Of a stretch of DNA of 64,000 bases, positions 11,315 to 22,137 are shown in pieces. This DNA comes from Craspedostauros australis (taxonomy: Eukaryota > Bacillariophyta > Bacillariophyceae > Mastogloiales > Achnanthaceae). Numbering within the stretch: the first letter of the stretch is position 1; each line of letters begins with the position of its first letter. Location: assembly GCA_026770025.1 (NCBI GenBank), contig JAMXDE010000041.1, positions 553,937 through 617,936 on the forward strand, written 5' to 3'. A program made the translations under genes and the position numbers. The notes beneath the pieces were generated by a model, which made no database searches, was not told where the DNA came from, and was given only the letters and a program-made list of their open reading frames with translations.

Positions 11315-11840
11315 TAATAGAGCCCAAACGAAATGGCTGTTATCTTGTTGGCTGTTGTTTAGCTGTGGGCAGAGGCTTGATTGGCAAGCGGTCCGAACGT
11401 GAGTCTTCTGGATCACAAGTAGTCAATTGAGAATACTGATGATGGGTGAAGAAACGTGCAGATTATGAGATTAGTGCTAAAGTTCTTCCCTGCGGGGAGG
11501 ATCTCTTGTGGTGTCCTGAGTGACAGTGTGTATGGGTCATGTAGCCCAAGTACCGTGGGTCAAGATCCCTTGGTTGAATTCTGTGAGAGACAAAGGGTGT
11601 TGATGTGCATTGCTGAGGCGCTGTTCCCATGTGTTGGTGTTTTGGCGATGGAGGGTGTCAGTGGCTTGGTTATCGGAACCCTTCTGGTTCCTTGACGCGG
11701 GTTCCAAAGATCTGCTTCAATGTTCTGGATCTGTCCCCAAACGTGGGGGCCGGTGAAGTATTCATTCGACCTACTGGAATGCTGACGAGTCGGATGATTC
11801 GTAGTCTCTCTCTAAGGTGGGTACTAGTTTAGCTCTATTA
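11315..11840 (+). mobile_element. Non-coding insertion element, family X, copy 1 (526 bp)
   Basis: It begins TAATAGAGCCCAAAC and ends GTTTAGCTCTATTA, so it has short imperfect terminal inverted repeats. It is flanked by a perfect 5-bp target duplication, AACTA (11310-11314 and 11841-11845). It contains no transposase. A second copy lies inverted at 15244-15771 with a different 5-bp duplication, so both are independent insertions. The ends do not look like canonical LTR ends (TG..CA). A MITE or an atypical solo LTR are both possible. Confidence 0.7.
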
Positions 11841-11845
11841 AACTA

Positions 11846-12107
11846 GTCGTACGAGTCGAATTTGACGTAGACGACGGTACATTTTGTACGTCAGTCCCAC
11901 GCGAAGTGGCCCCAAAACCATCATTTTGACACAAACCTCCTTGGCAAGTCCATGCCGCTCCGTTTGTTTGAGCTCTCCTTTGGAGAACATTCCCATGTGC
12001 GGCTTGTAATCACCCTCTCTAACTTTGGTGGCGATTGGTTGGGTAGTGGTCGAGATCTGCTTGTTTCTCTGGAGCCGCCACTCGTTCTTGGCATTCACGA
12101 ATGCCAA
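11846..12107 (-). pseudogene. Possible coding remnant between the insertion element and the solo LTR
   Basis: The minus strand has an open frame from about 12107 into the element boundary (TRHGLAKEVCVKMM, GPLRVGLTYKMYRRLRQ) with a composition closer to coding than the surrounding DNA. There is no start, no recognised domain, and the frame is closed by the flanking insertions. It may be a fragment of a gene cut by the elements, or chance. Confidence 0.2.
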
Positions 12108-12215
12108 TCACCGCGATGTATCGTGGCGAATTTCTGTGTGCCCCAGCGCGTGTTAACACGTGGTTGAAATGATCACAAAACAATGTGGTGCCAACCGATG
12201 CGTTCCTCACATGCT

Positions 12216-12999
12216 TGTCGAGATGTACATGTGAGTATATGTCGAGATGTACGTGTATATGTGCATCGATCACCCGTTACTCTCTAATACGCACTTGGAC
12301 GGTACAACTATATTCGTGTCGATAGTATGCTGTGATTCGTCAGAATTACAGCGGAAATGGAACACACGAAAAGGGGCAAGATTTCTGGAGGAAATTTGCA
12401 AATAACGATTTCTGAGAGAATCAGAAGATCGTCCGTCCATGCATCAATGGTACCAAGAGAATCTCGAGGTACTTCCCAACTAAACCTCAGATGACGATAT
12501 CATCTGACAGACTCATGCATCACCAATGGAACGTGACATCTGGAGAGCAGAAGGACGCCTACTGACGTCGACAGGATGGCATCGTGTCACCATGTCGACA
12601 TCTGTCTCCAAGTCAGAGCAGGAGGCGAAGATCTGATGACCAACAGGATCATGGATACAGAAGGTGAACTTCAAATGGTAAGTACTCATGGAGTAGGAGC
12701 CAGTACTGAATGAACGGAGTGTCGAATGTGGAGTACGCATTGAACACGGAGTATCGTGTAGCACGAGCACACGATGTTGAGAGAGAGAATACAGAGAGGA
12801 GCAAGAGAGCATCTCGCGTACCGACTCATAGTCGGAGATCGAATCTACAAAACAGATTGAAGCACCGAGAGCATCGGGCAAGAGAACGGGCATACACCGA
12901 GAGGATCGGAGTAACCAAGTAATGAAATAGCAAACGAACGACTATCAACCAACACCATCTTCCACGATCGTAGGTTACCGTGAGCGGAACTTGCCAACA
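12216..12999 (+). mobile_element. Solo LTR of the copia family (784 bp)
   Basis: This is the same sequence as the two LTRs of the full copia element (20528-22117 and 29005-29799), but in the opposite orientation and without internal sequence. It starts TGTCGAGATG and ends CTTGCCAACA, the proper TG..CA ends. The 5-6 bases on each side (atgct and tgcat) do not match, so the insertion may have lost its target duplication through recombination between different elements. Confidence 0.85.
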
Positions 13000-14033
13000 T
13001 GCATTGTGAGTTGATCAGATTGAGATGTAGGATGAAGAAACAATGCTCAGTTGGGTAGTGTGGCTCTGCACTGATCATAAGAGGTTCAGTGTTGAGAACG
13101 GACGATCTCTTCCTCTCTCTCTCTCCACTATCTGTAGTAGTTGTTCTATGCTTGAGTACAAAGGCTTGACATCTTGGTTGAGGTTGTGTTTGAGAACACA
13201 GGTTGTCAGGCGACGGGAATTGGGGTTAGATTCCCTGCTCATGTTGAAGAAGGGAGGATCTCCTTGTTGTCGTCGAGTCAAGTTGGCAGTTGACATGGCT
13301 GACAATGGAATCAGAATTACGTGCGACACGAGATTTCAGAGGAGCATATAGTTCCCGGAGTGCATTGATCTCGGTGATTCAAGTGAGGTTTGAATCAGCA
13401 GTGATTCATGAGTAAGAGTGGGAGAAGGAGGGAGAAGGAGGGAGAATAGGAGTTTTCGTATTTGTAGGTGGAAGGTTTCGCGCCAAAATTGACGCGCCAA
13501 AAACAATTTGATAGTGCGACACGGGATGCACTAAGTGGAAAGTAGTCTGTTCTTTAGATGAACTTCAACTGTTGCCAACGAGAAAATTCCGAAATTGCGT
13601 CCGTACGTCGTCCGTATGAAAAAGGCCGACAAGGGGTTAAAACAGGCATCGAGATGAACGGAAAGCGGAGACCGTTTGCGTGCAATGAACACATCAACAG
13701 AGAGCTCTCACTCTCCTCTTTCTAATGATGTAAAGATGTCAGGCACCGGCCATCAACTCATCGAATGGCAGCTTGTGCCGTCGGCGATATGCCAATGGTT
13801 ACCAATAATTACCAAAACGTGCCAAAAACCGGAAATTAGCCAATAGCCACCAGACATTCCATACTTCTCACGAACCACAACACAAATACTACTACAATCG
13901 CAATCATAATCACAAGTGAACACCTCCCAATCAATCAACCTCCCAACCAACCAACCATCTCCCTTTTCCATCCTACTCGTACAACAACACACTCACATGC
14001 ACCAGAGTATCAATACTGTCTTCATGTGCTGTT
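13000..14033. other. Spacer without a supported gene
   Basis: A minus-strand open stretch at 13330-13075 (MSTANLTRRQQGDPPFF onward) has mildly coding-like composition but no domain or context. Other contents are a purine repeat (gggagaagga units) at 13422-13450 and AT-rich DNA. The 3' flank of the broken gene at 14034-16021 lies at the right edge. Confidence 0.4.
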
Positions 14034-16021
14034 CTAATTACTCGACGACCAGAGTACTCCAAGGCAATGCAGGATCGCATCAATCATCGATGTGCCGTTG
14101 TTGTCCACACAGCAAGCAGAAGCATCATCAACTCGGACGAGCCGATCCGCTCTCTTGTCATCCCACGCCTGTTTCAACGCCTCACTGCCCTGCAGCAGAA
14201 TGTTGAAAGTCTCGCTCGTGGGATCTATTGTACTCATTAGACCCAGCGCATCCATTGTACTCCGTTTGCTTGTTCTCATCAGCATCTCTCCAAACAGGGC
14301 CAGTGGCCTCGACCATGTCGGAAGGGAACACAGCACTGCTCTCACCTTGTTGCGATGATTTCGCCGCAAGCTATGTTCAACAACCGCATTGTACCAAGGG
14401 GCATGTTCGTCAGGCGGGCGTGGTCGAATGTTGAGATAGGTGAGTTGCGTAGTCTGCTCCAAGGCTTGCTGAAGTGCTTCCATCTGTGCCGAGAGCGTCT
14501 CAGGCGCACCTTTAAACATGCCAGGATTACCATCGACATAGTATCTGAGAGATGACAAGCCCTTGTTTCCCAGGAGCGAGATCAATGCGTCGAACATGAT
14601 CATCTGCTTTTGTTGCGATGGCATGTTCCAGTAACAGGAAACCCTGAGCTTCTTCAAGTGTGATGCATCTGAAAGGAGTTTGATGATCTGGTCGATTTCT
14701 TGTTGTGAGTAGATGTGGTATCGCTCGTAGATCACACCGAAATCGATGTCGAGCTTGTTGATGCGCTTGTTTGACTGGAATAGCTTTGCCAAGCTATCGC
14801 AAGTGACACGGGTGTATATAAAGGAGACTTTGGTGATGCTGCAATTGTTTGGAGACAGCCATCTGCACAGATCAGCGCCCCCATTGGCGATCTTACTGAT
14901 ATGAAACATAACGTATTTGGAGTTTTGGGAGATATTGAACATGAGCTTGTCGCAATCAACAAGATCACATGAATGCAAATGCACACGATGTATCACAAGA
15001 GGGATATCGTGGAGCTGCTTCATCTCCACGAAGCATTGAGGCAAGCGGATACATTGATCGAATGGAGATTTGAATGGGTGTTTGGCAGCCAATCGAAGTC
15101 CGAAGCGAATCGCTTGCTTGTCTTCTTCTCCGAATTGGTCATTGCTGCCGAATTCCAGATTCAGGGATCGAATGCCTATCTGCCCGTAGCCCCTGTGACA
15201 ACCATCGCTCAGTAAAATACAAGGCGATAAAGCAACGTGTTTGTAATAGAGCTAAACTAGTAACCACCTTAGTGAGAGAGACTACGAATCATCCGACTCG
15301 TCAGCATCCCAGTTGGTCGAACAGACATTTCGCTGAACCCCACGTTTGGAGACAGATCCAGAACCTTGAAGCGGATCTTTGGAATTCGTGTCAGGGAACC
15401 AATGGGGTTCCGATAACCAAGCTTCTGACACCCTCCATCGCCAAAACGCCGACGCACGGAACTAAAGCCACAACAACGAGCATCATCGCCCATTGTCTCT
15501 CACAGAACCCAGACGACGGATCTCGACCCACGGTACTTGGGCTACACAACCCACACGCATTGTCATACAGGACATCACAAGAGATTCCCCTCGAAGAGAA
15601 GAACCATAGCACTAATCTCATAATCCGCATGTTTCTTCACCATCTACCAGTATTCTCAATTGACTACTTGTGGAACAGAAGACTCACGTCCGGATTGCTT
15701 GCCAGTCAAGCCTCTGCCTACAGCTAAAGAACAGCCAACAAGACAACAGCCATTACGTTTGGGCTCTATTAGTTTGTGCCGGCGCTCCATCGATTCCAAG
15801 TCAGCAAAGGTGAATCCTGCTTCGATGGCCATGTCCCAGTGTTTCATCTGCTTGGGTGTGACACTGTAGCAGTCGATCTGCCGTCTTGGATGACTCTGCA
15901 CATTGAACACAGTCTTCGATGACAGCTCTTTTCCATGGAGCTGTTTCCAGAAAGTCTTGAAGTCTGGATCATGATGGCTGTTGGTATTGGTGTTGGCAAC
16001 AGCATCCATGTTGTGGTTCAT
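14034..16021 (-). pseudogene. LRR/ribonuclease-inhibitor-like protein gene, interrupted by insertion element copy 2
   Basis: On the minus strand, coding sequence runs from an ATG at 16021 to 15772, is broken by the 528-bp element plus its 5-bp duplication, and resumes at 15238 to a stop at 14034. Taking out the element and one GTTTG gives 1455 nt, exactly in frame, for 484 residues, with no ATG needed at the right part. The protein has a basic Asn-rich start, then Leu-spaced segments (LKKLRVSCYW, LSSLRYYVDG, LTYLNIRPRP) that resemble irregular RNI-type LRRs. I recognise no named family. The insertion splits it near residue 84, so the allele is probably dead unless the element is spliced out. 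Confidence 0.65.
15244..15771 (-). mobile_element. Non-coding insertion element, family X, copy 2 (528 bp)
   Basis: This is an inverted copy of the 11315-11840 element, roughly 90% identical by eye, with the same TAATAGAGC / GCTCTATTA ends. A 5-bp target duplication GTTTG flanks it (15239-15243 and 15772-15776). It lies inside the coding frame of the gene at 14034-16021. Its sequence carries no long frame of its own. Confidence 0.75.
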
Positions 16022-17136
16022 CCTTTTCTTGTTGTCGCTGTTGTCGCTGTTGGTGGTCGTCCCTGTTGGTGGTCGTTGGTGGTACAATCGTACGAGTAGA
16101 GCTGGTAGAGTATGTGGTCCCAAATCAGTTGCGCTTGGATGGCGATTATGAGCTCATCTGCTCAAGTTTGCTGTCCTCCATCTCATGATCCTGTACATTG
16201 ATCACAAAGCAACGTGTCGTCAGTCTACGCGCCAGCATGGACTTGCGCAGTTCCACCACGGTGTATGGTATGGTATGGTATGGTATGGTATGATGTGGCA
16301 TGGCATGGTACGACCGTGGACAGCCCATCATGATCCGAAGCTGACTAGCTCGTTCGCTCGCTCGCTTGCACGATACGACCTTCGATGATGCCCAACTTGG
16401 CCACGCTGCGCAGTTGTGCCTCTTCATGTGATACCATAGTTTGTGTCACATGAGTACATCCCTCTGTGATGGTCTTGGGGGAATCAACCACGATACTGCT
16501 CCAATCGATACAGTTCTTCGGGAGTTGGATGTTATCGAACGACTCCGATGAGCTGATCCACGATGTGGAGAATCCACCACGATGAATTCTTCGGTGGACA
16601 CCAAAGGCGTGTCTCGTGTTTTGTGTTGGTGATGAGGATGACACCACTCGTGTTTCAATCCACAACAAACGTATCCAAGACTCCTTCCTGCCACCACGAT
16701 GCGATCGGCACGATGCGAGCGTCAAACAGCACAACAACACGACAAGAAGCAGACTTCAAGCCGCTCCTCCCTTTCGTTCTTGGTGCGTCACCATGTGAGT
16801 ACTATGATCGTACCCATGCATGCACAGAACATCTCATCGTCAGTCGCCACTCACATGGACAAAGATCAAGACAAGGAGTGATTGGAGCAGTGCGCACACC
16901 ATCCCACTACCATCAGCCAGTTGATCATCATTGACAGCTTTCACTGTACTGCTCACCTTTTTGCAAATCGTATTAATCCAAAATACTGGTCGGAGATCGT
17001 CCTTGGGCGACTCACAATAAAAGACAAGAGCTCCGACCAGGGCATGCAACAACGGGCCAATACTTCTACCGTGGTTACTTGTGCAGTTTGACAGGCAGGA
17101 TGCAAGTGCCAAGCTTCCTGCGAGCGCCGTGGATGG
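16022..17136. other. Spacer up to the left breakpoint of SNM1 copy B
   Basis: A pentanucleotide microsatellite (ggtat)n lies at about 16262-16300. Several overlapping frames on both strands at 16345-16930 have no domain and are not called. Similarity to SNM1 copy A begins at about 17137 (gggtggcactgctca), so this is the left edge of the duplicated block. Confidence 0.45.
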
Positions 17137-18209
17137 GGGTGGCACTGCTCACGTTCATGCTGCTAGTGCCGATGATGCAAGCGAGGGAAGCAATGATGCC
17201 AGCGTGATTTGCTGCGGCAGCGAGGGCGGCGATGACATTCATTGCACACAAGGCAGCTTCGACGCGGAAGACAGCAACAACAAAGATGGACGGTTGGATG
17301 ATGCTGCAGATGGGACAACTGCAGATGGGACAACAGATTCAGTGCTTTCCAAAGCCGGACCTGCCAATGTCAATGCACACACACGCACTCCACCCATACA
17401 GACGACTCCAGTTGATTTCCACACCGTGACCATCACGAAGACTGCAACTGCCAATGGCGGCAGCAGCACCGACTACGACTCACACCGCGACGACAGCATC
17501 TGCTTCATATGTGGCAAGTCGCTGCTGCAGATCAAGCACCGTGTTGCTCACATGAAGCGGTGTGCCAAGAAACACCAAGGCGCGACGGCCGATTTGGGAA
17601 TGCGGGACAGCCGGATTGGTCTGATGAAGGATGATGGTGCATTCCCGAACGATCAGCGCCAGGTAACGCAGAGTTCTGCCTCCACCAACACCACGATTAC
17701 CCGCAACCCCTACGCTCAGAAGGGAAGCATAACGTGGCATGGCGACGCAGACGATGTGTTGAAATCTCATGAATCGGAGACACACAGCCGAGTCTCCAGT
17801 ATGGCGAGCAGCAGTACGCTTTCTTCGTCCATCGCTGGCACTGGCGGAGGATCAGCGCAAGTCAGCCAGCACGGTGGAGAAGGCACGTCGCTTGCCAGCA
17901 AAAAGCCACCAGCGCGTGATTTGAACAGCGTGCTGATTGCCAACGCACGACGATTGTCACAAATCGAGGCAATCCGGGCAAAGCAACGTGCAGACAGTCG
18001 CACGCAACACACCTCCTACGGTCGTGGGAGGGGTGCTTGGAGAGGGCCGTACAAGAATCGCAAATACAACAGCGTAAGTGATCTTGCTTTGTGTCTCCGC
18101 GATGTCATGCATGGAAAGATCGATCATTGAAAAGTCTGCATTCAATCTTCATCTCACAAGTTGCGCCTTTCCATGTCCATCATTTCTGCCCATCCTGTAT
18201 CCTCCACCA

Positions 18210-18212
18210 CTG
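18210..18212. repeat. Harbinger target-site duplication, left (CTG)
   Basis: The same three bases recur at 33555-33557. In copy A the uninterrupted sequence reads ccaccactgtacat with one CTG, which proves the empty site. Confidence 0.8.
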
Positions 18213-18256
18213 GGAGTTGTCGGAAATAGAGAAAATCACGTTTTTTGTGTCGGAGT

Positions 18257-19415
18257 CTGTTCACAAATGACAAGAAACTACCAGTTGCCAGTTCGCCACA
18301 CGTGATGGAACGCGATTCGAGATGTTCGACTCATACGACTAGGACAAGAATGCCGAGTTGGTTCACGAGAGCAATCGATCATCTCTGAGTCCCGCATTGT
18401 CGCGGGTGTGGAGATGGGATTTCCTCGCGACGGCGGTGTGTTGGTGTTGTTCGTTCTCGTCACACTTTGCTGCGGTGGTCCACAAAGCGCACTGTCTTCT
18501 TGGTTGGCAGAACAAGTCCTTGTCTTCTGGTTTGTTGGCTTGTACTACTGTTATATTGAACTCATCAAAATCCCACCAGGGACGATCGAGTATCGTTCCT
18601 GACCCAAGCCATGTACCTTCTTGATGATGTGATGCGTTTGATTCCCATCAGTGAGAGTTGCTTGCAGGGTAGTGCGCGAGGAATCCACCAGCAGTATCGC
18701 ACGGCAAAAAAATCACCACAATGCGAGGTGGCCTGATGACCAACCACCAATCGTCACTCTCCACATCACTATGCACTGGGTGTCACTCTCATCCATCTTT
18801 GTGCAACATTGATAGCAGCAGACTCAAGGAGTAGCAGCCCAATTGATGTTGATAGAGTATGAATCCTTGTCCCGTGCAATGATATCAGAGCTGATCACGC
18901 GCCGACACGCTCCATTTTGTTGCAACATGCGCAGACCGTGCACGCACACCGCAGCATACTCCCTCTGGAGAGAGAGAGAGAGAGAGATCGTACCTCCATG
19001 GTCGCGTTGTTGAGTCTCGTATCGTTGAATACGAAGCAACGTTGTACACACCCAAGCGAAGGCGGTTGCTCTATTGGGTCTCCTTCGTTGCGCTTTGTTC
19101 TCGAGTTGACTGTCTGAAGAGCTCACACAATTTTGCGCACGCAGAGTAGTGCAGTACTTTCTCATCGTGCTGCGCTTACATGCTCGTTGACGTTCTATCC
19201 ATCCCAGAATTGCTGCATCGTCTCACAGTTTGGGACAAGGTGTGGTGTATCTGGTCAATATAATAGTTGATAATTGATCTAATATGATTATAGTTCATGA
19301 GTGGCGGTGCGGTGCTCTTCTATTTGCCAGATTCGATGCGATTCAATCTCGTGCTTGGTGTTGCAAGATGCGTTCCAGACCACGAATCCCTCAGTATTGT
19401 TGAAACTTGTATAAT
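18257..19415. other. Harbinger left non-coding flank
   Basis: The stretch between the left terminal repeat and the transposase stop shows no supported gene. It holds a GA run at about 18968-18988 and AT-rich DNA at 19255-19290. Confidence 0.5.
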
Positions 19416-20406
19416 CTAGTATTGTACTTGGAATAGAGAGTTGCCATGTTCGATTTGAAGCTGGGTTATGGTGACAATTGCTTTCATCACATGCTTGTGC
19501 AACATAAGGTCATGGCGGAAACGATTCTCCAGGATCTTCCAATTCTTGAAGCGGCCATTCACAGTCTCATGGCGAGCACGAGCTTGGCTTTTTGCTTGCT
19601 TCTCTGCCTCTGTAACAAAATCATCGGATGTTTGGACAGCTTCGTCACCGCGGTATCCACGATCAGCCTCCACCATCTCACCATCATCCAAGTACTGTTT
19701 CAGCAAAGAGCGGAAGATCTTGAGGTCTGGGTGCCGCCCACAAGCAAACGGACCATTCATCCATACGATATCTCCCTTTTGGATCGACACAGCGATCTCA
19801 TATCTGATTCCAGCCGATCGGAACTTGTGCGAATACCACTTGCGGTCAAATGGGGTTGGCTCATTGATCTTGAAATCAGTGCCATCGACAGTGACCAGGC
19901 ACGATCTGTTCAAATCCCCAGAGTATCGGTTCTCCCACAGGATCTTTTCATGGCGACGTCAAAGAGAGACAAGCAGTGCAAAAGATGTGAGCTTGTTTGT
20001 TGCTGAATCAATTGTGAGTGAAGTGCATTCCCCTTGGACTTACCACATCATTTTTCAAATCCGCTACAGCCTTGATGGCTGACCAGATATGGAACTTGAG
20101 AGTCTTATCTGTGGCCCGAAGGAAGACGCATGCCATGCGCACGGATGGGTAGTGCCGCATGTAGTACAGGGCCCAAAGGAGATGCTTTGGCTTCAAGTCC
20201 CCACGACGTGTTGCAAGTGCCCACAGCACAGAGCAGAGATGAGGCGAAATCCCAAATGCAACAGTGAAGTCCTCCCCGAATGCACCTGATCGGCATCGTA
20301 GATTGGTGATGCACTGGCCAGGGGTGAGAAGGATGTCGCGCGCAAGATCGAGAAAGTCTTGCACACTGCCAATAGAATATCGATGATCGTAGGCGCCATT
20401 CAACAT
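19416..20406 (-). CDS. Harbinger (DDE_Tnp_4-type) transposase, two exons
   Basis: Minus strand: exon 1 runs 20406-20044 from an ATG (MLNGAYDHRYSIG), donor GTAAGT; exon 2 runs 19943-19416, acceptor AAAAG. The join is phase 0 and yields about 296 residues. Exon 2 has ILWENRYSGD, VDGTDFKINEP (first Asp), a region corresponding to YSHKFRSAGIRYE, ADRGYRGDE (second Asp) and RHETVNGRFKNWKI (Glu), the usual Harbinger nuclease order. The protein is short for the family (often 350-420). In the same frame upstream of the ATG there is a TGA, then an open segment (SPKSVGRFYMIWRGRDS) whose ATG overlaps the copia target site. The copia insertion and the TGA may therefore have removed the natural N-terminus. 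Activity is uncertain. Confidence 0.8.
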
Positions 20407-20521
20407 CGGTTGGAGATTGGATCAAAGTAAGAAGCTGGAGCTGAAGAAGTGGCTGTCCCTGCCTCTCCAAATCATGTAGAATCGGCCAACTGACTTGGGA
20501 GAATCTGTGTCCGATGATGGG

Positions 20522-20527
20522 GCTGTC
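20522..20527. repeat. Copia target-site duplication, left (GCTGTC)
   Basis: The same six bases recur at 29800-29805. Copia elements usually make 5 bp; here 6 bp match. Confidence 0.75.
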
Positions 20528-22117
20528 TGTTGGCAAGTTCCGCTCACGGTAACCTACGATCGTGGAAGATGGTGTTGGTTGATAGTTGTTCGTTTGCTAT
20601 TTCATTAGTTGGTTACTCCGATCCTCTCGGTGTACACCAGTTGTCTTGCCCGATGCTCTTGGCGCTTCAATCTGTTTTGCAGCTTCAGTCTCCGACTATG
20701 AGTCGGTACGCGAGATCCTCTCTCGCTCTTCTCTGTATTCTCTCTCTCTCTCTCTCTTAACATCGTGTGCTCGTGCTACACGATACTCTGTGTTCAATGC
20801 GTACTCCGCATTCGACACTCCGTTTGTTTAGTACTGGTTCCTACTCCATGAGTACTTACCATTTGAAGTTCACCTTCAGTATCCATGATCTTCATGGATC
20901 ATCGCATCTTCGCCTCCTGCTCTGACTTGGAGACAGCTGTCGACGTGGTGACATGTTGACATCCTGTCGACGTCAGTAGGCGTCCTTCTGCTCTCCAGAT
21001 GTCATGTTCCATTGGTGATGCATGAGTCTGTCAGATGATATCGTCATCTGAGGTTTAGTTGGGAAGTACCTCGAGATTCTCTTGGTACCATTGATGCATG
21101 GACGGACGATCTTCTGATTCTCCCAGAAATCGTTATTTGTCAGGAATCGAGGGTGCGACTATGTCGTATTATCCTAGATTGCCGCACCTCCCATAATACC
21201 AAAATTAGACTGACCGATCTATCAAAGTCGGACACACTCCCAAGTCCATTGTGGACCTCCTCCTCTGTGTGTCAAGAGTATGACGGACGACGGACAGACT
21301 AATCGTGAGACATGGTTTGAGTGGATTGACGAACTGGCATGGCGAACGATGGATGTGAAAGGGAGACTGGAACACCGAAGTGTTCCAAACATGAGGGTTG
21401 ACCGGTTAACCTGAAACATCTATGCGAATGCGCTATCACGGTTGAGTCGCTCGGAACCCAGAACATGATTACGTGACTGACAGAGAACCAGCGAAGGAGA
21501 ACAAAGCGCGGACTGGAACAGCATCGAAGGACTGCACTGATCGTGCCAGAACTCCATGTTCTGAGCAAGTGTGAATGTTGGTGGACAAGTGAGAAGAGTG
21601 AGTGAACAACACAGAAGAGTGCACTGAATGAGTGATGGATGTCTGATGAGAAGAGAGTGAATCGAGCATCAGCATACATGCGCCTCAGGAGTGTAGACTG
21701 ATCTCTCAACAGCTGAGCATGATGAAATGCACTTGTCATGAGCAATGAAATGGACATGACGGAGAGAGATTGCAATGGTGATCATGAAGGGCAACTACAG
21801 GAGGCCATCAGCATCATCATGGGCAAACGAGTTGACGATTTGAGAAATGAGTGTGTTGTTCTCACAGTTCTAAAACGGTACAGTTTAATAAGCATTAGAC
21901 TCTACTATAACCCCGGATTTCCAACAGTTATTTGCAAATTTCCTCCAGAAATCTTGCCCCTTTTCGCGTGTTCCATTTCCCCTGTAATTCTGACGAATTA
22001 CAGTATACTATCGACACGAGTGTAGTTATACCGTCCAAGTGCGTATGAGAGAATAGCGGGTGAACGATGCACATATACACGTACATCTTGACGTATACTC
22101 ACATGTACATCTCGACA
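20528..22117 (-). repeat. Copia 3' LTR, interrupted by a hAT-like element
   Basis: It comprises 20528-21139 and 21935-22117. After removing the 787-bp insertion and one 8-bp duplication it is 795 bp, exactly the length of the other LTR. Confidence 0.9.
21140..21926. mobile_element. Non-autonomous hAT-like element (787 bp) nested in the copia LTR
   Basis: It is flanked by a perfect 8-bp duplication GTTATTTG (21132-21139 and 21927-21934); the other LTR and the solo LTR show the empty site. The ends are TCAGGAATCGAGGG and, complemented, TGTTGGAAATCCGGGG: imperfect inverted repeats. An 8-bp duplication and this size fit a hAT MITE. No transposase frame is present. Confidence 0.7.
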
Positions 22118-22137
22118 CCCTTCCTGTGTGCATTCGG

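Noticed and set aside
13043-13351. Plus-strand frame of 102 codons next to the solo LTR
   Set aside because: No ATG context, domain or homologous copy; the opposite strand is equally open.
11315-15771. A single composite transposon bounded by the two inverted ~527-bp elements
   Set aside because: Each element has its own perfect but different 5-bp duplication, so they inserted separately.
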